Of a DNA stretch of 9,184 nt, positions 1-6,463 are shown one piece after another (position 1 is the stretch's first letter; each line of letters starts with the position of its first letter). The notes beneath the pieces are model-generated. The model saw only the letters and a list, made by a program, of their open reading frames with translations, searched no databases and had not been told where the DNA came from. Source of the DNA: Sphingobacterium sp. UBA6711 (GTDB lineage Bacteria; Bacteroidota; Bacteroidia; Sphingobacteriales; Sphingobacteriaceae); NCBI GenBank assembly GCA_002454415.1, contig DKIT01000012.1:277-9460 (forward strand), given 5' to 3'. Both the position numbers and the translations under genes were made by a program.

Positions 1-570
1 CAATGTCACCACCAATAAAAATCCCAGTCCAATGACGAGCGACGAAGAGAGTAAACGATCCTGAACCAACTTTAGCCAACCTTTTTTTGGTTTGGGGCGC
101 ACATGCCATATCTTATTGATTGAATTTTGCATATCGCCAAATACTGTCGTTGCACCGATAATTAAGGTAACCAAACTGATCACCAGCGCCATATTTGATT
201 TCCCCGATAACTGGAGATTTTGAATGACTTCCTGAATCTGTTTGGCCGCATTGCCGCCCACCAGACCTTTCAGTTCGGCAAACACCTTTCCCTCGATCGC
301 TTCGGCTCCATAAAATATTCCCGCCAGCGCGATAATCAAAACTAATATCGGGCCCATGGAAAAAACAGTGTAATATGATAATGAGGCACTATATTTCATG
401 GAGTCCTCATTCATAAATCCCGATACCGTATTTTTCAGTATCGTCCAATAAGTCTGCAGCTTACTCGTATTTTCCTTTTTTACATCCATTGTCTTTACGT
501 TTTTTAAAGAAATAAACTCTTTAAGACGGGAGAACGTTTGTTTTTTAAGAAAATTTACACCCTCCTTCAT
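1..570 (-). CDS. YihY/BrkB-family (UPF0761) inner-membrane protein, 3' end outside window
   Basis: The first 190 residues are visible and the frame stays open to base 1, so the C-terminal part is missing from the window. An N-terminal basic stretch (about 1-50) is followed by the family's typical segment around residues 55-90 (SMKYSASLSYYTVFSMGP, then a hydrophobic helix), a second helix at about 127-146 (ending GATTVFGDMQNSINKIW, a hallmark region of the family) and a third beginning near 176. The family consists of multi-pass membrane proteins, once misnamed ribonuclease BN; the molecular function is not established. The start is uncertain. ATG at 570 is used here, but in-frame ATGs also exist at 606 (just after an in-frame stop) and at 489 (Met28), and none has a clear ribosome site. 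Met28 is plausible because the conserved domain starts only after it. The gene is divergent from the small helical protein at 738. Confidence 0.85.
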   Translation of the reverse strand, partial: MKEGVNFLKKQTFSRLKEFISLKNVKTMDVKKENTSKLQTYWTILKNTVSGFMNEDSMKYSASLSYYTVFSMGPILVLIIALAGIFYGAEAIEGKVFAELKGLVGGNAAKQIQEVIQNLQLSGKSNMALVISLVTLIIGATTVFGDMQNSINKIWHVRPKPKKGWLKLVQDRLLSSSLVIGLGFLLVVTL

Positions 571-737
571 CTTGAGCACATCGCCTGGCAACACAGAGAG
601 CAGCATAAAATTCGATCACATCAAGCTTAAAATCAAGCAGTAAGAAGAAATCAATTATCATAAAAGAAATAAAGACAAACTAATGATTAATTCAGGTTGT
701 TCCTCATAAAAAAAACCATAAAATACGATTAGACACA

Positions 738-1193
738 ATGGAAAGTAATCAAAACGACCCTAATATTTTAAATGACCTAATTAAGATTAATAATGACCGC
801 ATCGCCGGATACAAGCTGGCAATTGATTTGGCCAACGAGAAGGGCGAAGGCGCACGGGAAGCTGTATTCAGACAATTTATTGAGCAGTCTGAAGCTTTTA
901 TCGAAGATCTCACGCCTCAGGTTGAACTTGCTGGTCAATATGCTTCGGACCGGACAAAATTGAGCGGCGAACTTTTCCGGCTGTGGATGGTGATCAAATC
1001 AAAAATAGCAGGCGGTAACATGAAGGTTTTATTGGAAAACTGTGAACGTGGCGAGGAGGCTTTTCGTGAAGTTTACAAAAAAGCACTCGATGAAGGCGAC
1101 AAGCTATCTATCGGCGTAAAAAATAAGATCCAGATTCAGCTCACTCAGCAGCGGGAAGCGCATGAAAATCTTAAAATCTTACGTGATATATAA
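738..1193 (+). CDS. DUF2383 / PA2169-type four-helix-bundle protein
   Basis: This is a 151-residue soluble protein with no signal peptide and no membrane segment. It is almost wholly helical: residues about 8-34 (LNDLIKINNDRIAGYKLAIDLA), 38-70 (AREAVFRQFIEQSEAFIEDLTPQVELAGQ), a central helix with LFRLWMVIKSKIAG near 80-93, and a C-terminal helical stretch rich in Glu, Lys and Gln. The pattern of an N-terminal LN-LI--N-DR-GY helix followed by FI-QSE-FI is that of the DUF2383/PA2169 family, which has a ferritin-like four-helix-bundle shape and no assigned activity. Members often sit near stress or envelope genes; the divergent YihY-type neighbour fits that, but this is inference. No iron-binding E-x-x-H pair typical of true ferritins was seen. 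No strong ribosome site precedes the ATG, as is usual in Bacteroidota. It is convergent with the receptor gene ending at 1330. Confidence 0.8.
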   Translation: MESNQNDPNILNDLIKINNDRIAGYKLAIDLANEKGEGAREAVFRQFIEQSEAFIEDLTPQVELAGQYASDRTKLSGELFRLWMVIKSKIAGGNMKVLLENCERGEEAFREVYKKALDEGDKLSIGVKNKIQIQLTQQREAHENLKILRDI

Positions 1194-1251
1194 GCACAAT
1201 CAACTATTTTCCCCAATACGCTCAAGAGCCCACAGGTAGAATAGTCTAAAA

Positions 1252-1285
1252 TGGGCTGTCCAAACAAACTAGCTGGACAGCCCCA
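1252..1285 (-). terminator. Stem-loop between convergent genes, probable terminator for the leftward receptor gene
   Basis: GGGCTGTCC (1253-1261) is perfectly repeated in inverse as GGACAGCCC (1275-1283), with a 13-nt loop. Read on the minus strand, the stem is followed by CATTTTAG, a short T-run, 45-75 bases after the receptor's stop at 1330, which fits an intrinsic terminator. On the + strand no T-run follows, so it would work less well for the 738-1193 gene, though the stem could still protect that transcript's 3' end. Confidence 0.55.
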
Positions 1286-1329
1286 TACCGAAGTTTCAAC
1301 GAACAAGCTCGATTTGCGCAATCAGGCTA

Positions 1330-3747
1330 TTACAAGCGGTAAGAAACTGTTGCCACAAAGTTTCTGCGCTGCTGTGGATTGACAGACCAATAGCCGATAT
1401 AATATTGCTTATTATTGATGTTATTGAGGTTAAAATTGACTCTGAATTTATGGAAAGAGTAATATATACTTCCATTTAAAAGTGCATAAGCTGGAAGCTC
1501 AAACACGCCCGTCACACTATTATCGATTACTTTGTATTTGCCACCATAGTTACCACCCAAGCCAAAGCCTAGATTTTTCAGCGTACCGTTCTGAAACTGG
1601 TAAGATCCCCACAGGTTCCCCAAGGTACCCGGTCCCTGCCCGCCCGGAGCGCGTCCCTCTTCGTTATAAAAATCATTCCCATTACCGGCAATGATCTCAA
1701 TATGGTTGTAACTGAATCCCGCTTTGAGCGAAAATCCGGCATAGGGTAAAGCCTCGATATCAAAATCAAATCCTTTGCTCTCAACCTTTCCGCCCTGTAT
1801 CGATCCTGTCGGTGTGCTGTATACCCGATTGGCCACCGTGATATCATAGAGCGCCAAGGTGGTCCACAGCTTGTCTTTGATCAGGCTCGCCTTGGTACCC
1901 AGTTCCCACTGATTGGCCCGCTCCGGCTTAAACGACTGTACACCGGTCTTCACATTATTGGCATCGTATTGAATATTTGGTGCGACATTGTAGAATGCAT
2001 TCATATAATTGGCGAAAAGGGAAACACGATCTTTGACTACCTGATACACCAATCCCAACTTTGGAGAAAGTGCCCACTGGCTATAGTTGTCGTCCGCATC
2101 GGAAACCTCGCCTTTTGAATCAAAATAATCCGCACGCAAACTCGCCATCAGTGACAGACGGTCGGTCAGATCCACTAGATCCGAAGCATAAACACTGAAT
2201 GAACTGTTCTTGATATGCGAGGGGTCGCCCGCGTCTGTACCAGCTAGCAATTGGTCAATAGCCTGCTTGGTAAGTGGAACCGCCGGCAGCTCATTCTTAT
2301 TTTCATCCAATGGACCTTTAATCAGTCCCTGCGGATTTACCCGTCGTCCCACGCCCCATCCTGAACCATTTTCCCTGACATCGCGCGCAAAATAGTCGAC
2401 ACCAACCAAAAGCCTGTTCCGCAAGCCCCCAAGTTTAAAGTCGCCGTTAAAATTCTGCTGTATGTCGAAGGTTCTGGTCTTCTGATTTTCATTGTGAAAA
2501 TACTGGTCAAAAAAACTGTCTCCCGGTTGATTTCCCCAGATATAGCTATAGATCCCATCCGACTTGACGTTTCCCATGGAGACCACCGTCTGCGAATTCC
2601 ACTGTTCGTTGATCTTATAGAGCACCTCGCCCTGCACATTGGACCGTGGGTTTTTGATGGCCAGATCGTTGCTGGTAAAGGAAAGCTTAGGGTTGAGGTT
2701 CAGTGCTGCGATATTTTTAAAGGTTAGCGGAGCGACCCGGTCCGAATGAAAGAAAACCGGTGCGACGGCCCTTTTCATATCCAGAAGCTCGGCCATTACG
2801 TTTAACGTCAGCTTATCATTGACTTTATAGGTCAGTGAAGGCGCAAAGTAGAACGAATTTTTAAATCCGGCATCCTGAAAACTATGTTCACGATGGAAGG
2901 CCGAGTTAATTCTCAGGGCCACCGTCTTATTTTTATTCAATGGCGAGTTGAGATCAAGCGTGGCGCGGTGGAGGTCGTTGCTACCATAATTGTAGGCCAC
3001 TTCACCACCAAAATCAAAGTAAGGCTTTTTAGTAATGGTATTGATCAAGCCACCATAACCGTAAAAACTAGCACCGAAGAGTGTTCCCGAGGGGCCTTTG
3101 AGGACCTGTATTTCTTCGACGCCCGCAGGGTCCAAGATACCACTCGACAAGCCCGGCAGTCCATTGACCAAATTGCTCTGCGCTTCAAAACCGCGCAGGG
3201 AGAAGTAGGTTCCTCCGTCTCCGGCCCGACCTGTTGATTCCCAGGTACGGCTGATTCCCGAGACATTCCGGAGCAAGGCATCGTCAAAATTTGTAATGGC
3301 CTGCTGTTTCATCATTTCATGCGAAACCGTACTGTACAACTGCGGGTTTTCCAGATTGCTCAGCGGCATTTTGGCAACCGAGCTCACCGTCCTATTCGTT
3401 TTGAAAGCAGACACCAGTACCTCCTGCAGTTGCGCATAGCTTTCATTCAGGGTGAAATCGAGTACCGCTGGTTTGCTGCCTTCAACCGCCACTGACTGCT
3501 CAATAGAGTTTAGCCCCGTGAAGCTCGCGATGAGCTGATAAGTACCCGGCTTTAAGCGTTCAAATTTATACTGACCATTTTTGTCTGTCCGTGTCTGTCT
3601 ATTCGTTCCTTTAATGGTTAGGTTGACGGATTCCGCTGGATTTCCGTCAAAGGTCGTAATCTTTCCAGCAATACTGGCTGTCTGCGCGTGAGCGACACCT
3701 GTAAGCGATAGCATCGTTACAGCAATATGTATAGATTTCATTCCCAT
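1330..3747 (-). CDS. TonB-dependent siderophore receptor (outer membrane), with N-terminal carboxypeptidase-regulatory-like domain
   Basis: This 805-residue protein is a complete TonB-dependent outer-membrane receptor. Residues 1-21 form a signal peptide ending AHA before Gln22. Residues about 24-101 are a carboxypeptidase-regulatory-like (beta-sandwich) domain common on Bacteroidota receptors. EVLVSAF at 109-115 resembles a TonB box. The plug covers about 125-241 and includes SLRGF (183-187), GVEEIQVLKGPSGTLFG (208-224) and GGLINTITKKP, the pattern of the FhuA/FpvA/FhuE siderophore subgroup. The rest is a 22-strand-type barrel ending in FVATVSYRL. The ligand is a ferric siderophore by family; which one cannot be told. 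Start: ATG 3747 gives a normal signal peptide; ATG at 3741 (Met3) is a possible alternative. It lies 281 bp downstream of xusC on the same strand, so it is probably transcribed separately but regulated with it. The final residue is Leu, not the usual Phe. Confidence 0.93.
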   Translation of the reverse strand: MGMKSIHIAVTMLSLTGVAHAQTASIAGKITTFDGNPAESVNLTIKGTNRQTRTDKNGQYKFERLKPGTYQLIASFTGLNSIEQSVAVEGSKPAVLDFTLNESYAQLQEVLVSAFKTNRTVSSVAKMPLSNLENPQLYSTVSHEMMKQQAITNFDDALLRNVSGISRTWESTGRAGDGGTYFSLRGFEAQSNLVNGLPGLSSGILDPAGVEEIQVLKGPSGTLFGASFYGYGGLINTITKKPYFDFGGEVAYNYGSNDLHRATLDLNSPLNKNKTVALRINSAFHREHSFQDAGFKNSFYFAPSLTYKVNDKLTLNVMAELLDMKRAVAPVFFHSDRVAPLTFKNIAALNLNPKLSFTSNDLAIKNPRSNVQGEVLYKINEQWNSQTVVSMGNVKSDGIYSYIWGNQPGDSFFDQYFHNENQKTRTFDIQQNFNGDFKLGGLRNRLLVGVDYFARDVRENGSGWGVGRRVNPQGLIKGPLDENKNELPAVPLTKQAIDQLLAGTDAGDPSHIKNSSFSVYASDLVDLTDRLSLMASLRADYFDSKGEVSDADDNYSQWALSPKLGLVYQVVKDRVSLFANYMNAFYNVAPNIQYDANNVKTGVQSFKPERANQWELGTKASLIKDKLWTTLALYDITVANRVYSTPTGSIQGGKVESKGFDFDIEALPYAGFSLKAGFSYNHIEIIAGNGNDFYNEEGRAPGGQGPGTLGNLWGSYQFQNGTLKNLGFGLGGNYGGKYKVIDNSVTGVFELPAYALLNGSIYYSFHKFRVNFNLNNINNKQYYIGYWSVNPQQRRNFVATVSYRL

Positions 3748-3760
3748 AAAAAATTTATGG
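3744..3760 (-). repeat. Short inverted repeat enclosing the receptor start codon
   Basis: CCATAAA and TTTATGG are exact inverse copies separated by 3 bases, so the mRNA could fold the ATG at 3747 into a 7-bp hairpin. The sequence is A/T-rich, so chance is a real alternative. It may modulate translation initiation. Confidence 0.3.
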
Positions 3761-3795
3761 AGTCGAATATAATATTATTTGGCTTTCAAAAAAAA

Positions 3796-3818
3796 TTAAT
3801 TAGACTAATTATAAATAA
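3796..3818. promoter_or_regulatory. Candidate operator palindrome upstream of the second receptor
   Basis: A perfect 15-bp palindrome TAATTAGACTAATTA lies at 3797-3811 (centre 3804). It sits inside a 23-bp imperfect palindrome at 3796-3818 in which 16 of 23 positions agree with the reverse complement. It is about 50-70 bp upstream of the receptor start at 3747, a position suited to repression of transcription. Iron-uptake receptors are normally controlled by Fur or DtxR-type metal regulators, so an iron-responsive operator is the natural reading, but the match to any known consensus was not tested. The surrounding sequence is very A/T-rich, which raises the odds of a chance palindrome. Confidence 0.3.
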
Positions 3819-3958
3819 AACAATATCTATCTTGTAAATTGACAGTTAAATAATCCGGTGATCTGCGCTATTGCTCGCCGATCGGCAAATTCAGGACTAT
3901 ATTTTCTACCTAAAAAATCTTCATAAAAATGCATAGATCAGTCAAACAACTAACTTAA

Positions 3959-3984
3959 AGGATACAAATTATTTCCAGTATCCT
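3959..3984 (-). terminator. Weak stem-loop after xusC, possible terminator
   Basis: On the minus strand AGGATAC pairs with GTATCCT (7 bp, 12-nt loop) and is followed by TTAAGTT, a poor T-run, 45-70 bases after the xusC stop. Two other stems lie just before it: GGCATAA/TTATGCC at 4011-4035, overlapping the stop codon, and CCTGT/ACAGG at 3982-4002. Together they suggest a structured 3' end, but none is a classical strong terminator, so read-through into the second receptor is possible. Confidence 0.3.
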
Positions 3985-4028
3985 GTAACTGTAAAACACA
4001 GGTTTATCGCGGCATAAACTACAAAAGC

Positions 4029-5240
4029 TTATGCCATTGCTCCGCTTATTTTCTTTTTCGTTTTTTTGTTTTTTCGGCCATACCAGATATAAAAGCCTGT
4101 AATCGGTAAAGATGCACTGATCAAACTGGCGACAAATGCAAGTATCTTGGTCGTCAGCCCCCCGATAGAACCTTCGTGTATCGGTAGATAAAGATGCTCC
4201 AGCTGATGTGCCAGCGATTCATGCTCTTCCTCCTCCTCTATTCCGATCTTACGCTGTGTATAACGGTCATAATGAGATCGATAAGATTCATCTTTTCCAT
4301 ATACGACAGTCATGGTCGTTGCTACCGGATCTTTGGATGTTGGGTAAGCCCAATACATCGAATAAGTATGCGCCTTAGGGTATAATGCTTCTTCCTGTTC
4401 AAATACAGGATCCATTAAGGCAACAAATGGAACCTGCACCGTCCCTGGTTCGGGTACTTTGGAATGGAAAACAATTTCTTCTTCCCCACCCAACATCCAT
4501 TGGACGCCCTTATTTACCCAAGTCAGTCCAATACAAAGGCCGGTAAAAGCAATGATAATAAGCAGCAAAAAAGTATAAAATCCATTGATATTATGGAGGT
4601 CATAGTTTTTACGGCGCCATTGGGTCGCTTTTTTCCAGCGGAACCAATACCGCTGCTTGGCGGCGGCCTTGTTCTTGGGCCACCATAATATCAGCCCACT
4701 GATCAACAGAACGAAAAATAGCAAAGTGGAATAACAAACGATAATCTTGCCAATTTCTGTTGGTAGCCAGAGATTGACATGCCCCTCGAGGATAAAAGGA
4801 AAAAATTCAAAGCCCCGCAGATTTTGTTCCTGTACCTTTCCATCCTTGACACGAAATAAAGCGCCGTCACGTTCTATTTTCTGATCCAGGATCACTCCTG
4901 TGTAAGGGGCGAAGGAAAACCAGGGGCGAAGTGCCCCATTATCGCCAAACAGCAATAAGGATTCTTTATCGCGAAGATAACGGATCATAAAAGGCTGCTG
5001 TGCAGCATTATCCTTAATCATTTGCTGCTGCGCTAGTGCGATAATTTGAGATGGCTTCAACAGTGGTCTCCCCTTTGATGGAATATTGGAAACAATAGGC
5101 TGCGTTGCTTTGACAGGAAAAACAGCCAAAAATTCTTCATGAAACACATGTATACAGCCCGTGACAGATACGATAAAAACGACAATACCTGTCAGTAAGC
5201 CTAGCCAAAGATGCAGCCAAGCTGCTATTTTTTTAATCAT
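4029..5240 (-). CDS. xusC: PepSY-associated TM protein, XusC-like inner-membrane iron-siderophore reductase candidate
   Basis: This 403-residue PepSY-TM family protein has four membrane segments at about 8-32, 167-187, 220-241 and 362-386. Basic loops (188-219, and the KKTKKK tail at 393-397) place the N-terminus, middle loop and C-terminus in the cytoplasm, leaving two large periplasmic domains at 33-166 and 242-361. Conserved-looking histidines lie in or near the membrane: H10, H31, H34, H154 (EGHVNLWLP), H216 (YDLHNINGFY) and H355 (LPIHEGSIGG), as expected for haem-linked PepSY reductases that free iron from siderophores. The start at ATG 5240 (MIKKIAAWLHLWLG) is chosen because the longer frame to 5363 would add 41 non-signal-like residues and overlap xusB. 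It starts 19 bp after xusB, so it is translated from the same message. An odd acidic run, EEEEEHE (335-341), lies in the second periplasmic domain. The reductase role is inferred from family and context. Confidence 0.9.
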   Translation of the reverse strand: MIKKIAAWLHLWLGLLTGIVVFIVSVTGCIHVFHEEFLAVFPVKATQPIVSNIPSKGRPLLKPSQIIALAQQQMIKDNAAQQPFMIRYLRDKESLLLFGDNGALRPWFSFAPYTGVILDQKIERDGALFRVKDGKVQEQNLRGFEFFPFILEGHVNLWLPTEIGKIIVCYSTLLFFVLLISGLILWWPKNKAAAKQRYWFRWKKATQWRRKNYDLHNINGFYTFLLLIIIAFTGLCIGLTWVNKGVQWMLGGEEEIVFHSKVPEPGTVQVPFVALMDPVFEQEEALYPKAHTYSMYWAYPTSKDPVATTMTVVYGKDESYRSHYDRYTQRKIGIEEEEEHESLAHQLEHLYLPIHEGSIGGLTTKILAFVASLISASLPITGFYIWYGRKNKKTKKKISGAMA

Positions 5241-5259
5241 AATAAGCGTGATTAGCAGG

Positions 5260-6447
5260 TTAATACAATTTGTCAATACGCAGCAGCCAGGTATACCCAG
5301 GAGGGACGCGCATTCCCTTGGCCACGATACCCGAGGATTTGGAATAGGAATAGATAAAACCATCCGTATCCCCCTCGTGATTGGTCAAAATATAAGCTTT
5401 GTCGGACTCGACAATGACACTTTGAATGGAGCCCGAACTGCAGGGCGGAATATCCAGGGTTTGCAGCTGCCCATTACCCAGGTCAAGCACACCGAAAGAG
5501 AAAATATGGCTGCCCGAGAGCTTGCTGTTGTTGTATCTGACAATCGCCTTGCCATTGTCCAGATTCCAGATACCCGAAATACGATCCGGATTGTCATCAA
5601 ATATCTTGTAGCCCGGATCAACCGCCGTGGAACCATTCTGGATACGCAAAAGCATCACATTATCACCGGTATCCCCATACAGCTGGCCGGCAGCAAAGTA
5701 GATATTCTGGTTATTGTCCATAAAGGAGTAAGGCTGAAACAAACTGGTAAAGCCAGATTGATTTGTCCTGCTATCGGTGATGATCTGCTCTACGTTAAAA
5801 GTAATGGGATCGATGACTGCGATATTCACTTTGCCGTCTATGGCCTTGTAGTTGCTGCTTAATCCATAATTGTAACCCAAAAACAGCTTTCCATCACTGG
5901 GACGATATTGGGCAAATCCAACGATAAATTTGTCATAACCCTGTGGAATTGCAGGCAGTGCAATTTCTCCCAGGCGCATCTTCAAGCGGACCGAGTCCAT
6001 CACCGCATAACGTACACTTTTATTGTCCCCGCTCGGACCGATGAGTACAAGGTCGCCATTCATCCAGGTGTGCGCATATTCCGTTCCCAAATGTGTAAAA
6101 GGGACTTCCTGCGTAATCTGTAGCCGGTCATTTTTAATCTGATATTTTCCGAAACGTCCTTTTCCCAGGGTCTCATAATAATAGCCATCTTTGATTACCA
6201 GCCCATAGTTGAGCTTTTCATCTACTTCAATACCGCTCTGAACATAATTGAGCGTGCCCGTATCCAGGGACTGTACATTGACAACAAAGGTTGACGAATT
6301 GGGATAATTGCCAATACGTGCCCAAACGGCATATTTACCCCGTTCGGCATCACCATAGTATTTTGCCTTTTCTTTTGAGCAGGAACAGACGGCCGCAGTC
6401 AAGCAGACGAGGCCCATGATTCCTGATAATATATTTTTTAACATCAT
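5260..6447 (-). CDS. xusB: DUF4374 lipoprotein, XusB-like siderophore-binding surface protein
   Basis: This 395-residue DUF4374-domain protein has a lipoprotein signal: MMLK, a hydrophobic core, then VCSC with the probable lipidated Cys23. The residues after it (SKEK) resemble the short acidic/basic surface-export signal of Bacteroidota lipoproteins, which suggests display on the outer face of the outer membrane. The remainder is beta-rich with repeated short strand-turn units (GKYAVWARIGNYP, EYAHTWMNGDLVLIGPSGD, GKLFLGYNYG, NIYFAAGQLYGD, GIWNLDNGKAIVRYN, SDKAYILTNHEGDTDGFIYSYSKSSG), consistent with a beta-propeller; it ends GYTWLLRIDKLY. In Bacteroides thetaiotaomicron the DUF4374 lipoprotein XusB binds ferric enterobactin and hands it to XusA; the same role is inferred here from order and family. 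ATG 6447 (or 6444) is chosen because the longer frame to 6543 overlaps xusA and would bury the signal. It starts 16 bp after the xusA stop. Confidence 0.9.
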   Translation of the reverse strand: MMLKNILSGIMGLVCLTAAVCSCSKEKAKYYGDAERGKYAVWARIGNYPNSSTFVVNVQSLDTGTLNYVQSGIEVDEKLNYGLVIKDGYYYETLGKGRFGKYQIKNDRLQITQEVPFTHLGTEYAHTWMNGDLVLIGPSGDNKSVRYAVMDSVRLKMRLGEIALPAIPQGYDKFIVGFAQYRPSDGKLFLGYNYGLSSNYKAIDGKVNIAVIDPITFNVEQIITDSRTNQSGFTSLFQPYSFMDNNQNIYFAAGQLYGDTGDNVMLLRIQNGSTAVDPGYKIFDDNPDRISGIWNLDNGKAIVRYNNSKLSGSHIFSFGVLDLGNGQLQTLDIPPCSSGSIQSVIVESDKAYILTNHEGDTDGFIYSYSKSSGIVAKGMRVPPGYTWLLRIDKLY

Positions 6448-6463
6448 GATCAATAGGGAAAGA

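Noticed and set aside
620..638. Direct repeat ATCAAGC spaced 12 bp in the divergent gap
   Set aside because: Only 7 bases, in A/T-rich DNA and overlapping the possible longer YihY leader; too short to support an operator call.
1252..1285. Insertion-sequence end suggested by GGGCTGTCC
   Set aside because: There is no transposase, no target duplication and no second matching end in the window; the position between convergent genes fits a terminator better.
3877..3886. 10-bp palindrome GCCGATCGGC in the gap before the second receptor
   Set aside because: It stands out by GC content but is too short and has no T-run or matching copy elsewhere in the window to name it as a terminator or operator.
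5241..5363. Longer start for the PepSY gene at 5363
   Set aside because: It overlaps xusB by about 100 bp and adds a Cys/Pro-rich segment unlike the family's N-terminus; MIKK at 5240 fits the first membrane helix.
5161..5862. A 233-codon open frame on the + strand
   Set aside because: It lies antisense across the end of xusB and the start of xusC, has no recognisable domain, and the two minus-strand genes are clearly real; it is a shadow frame.
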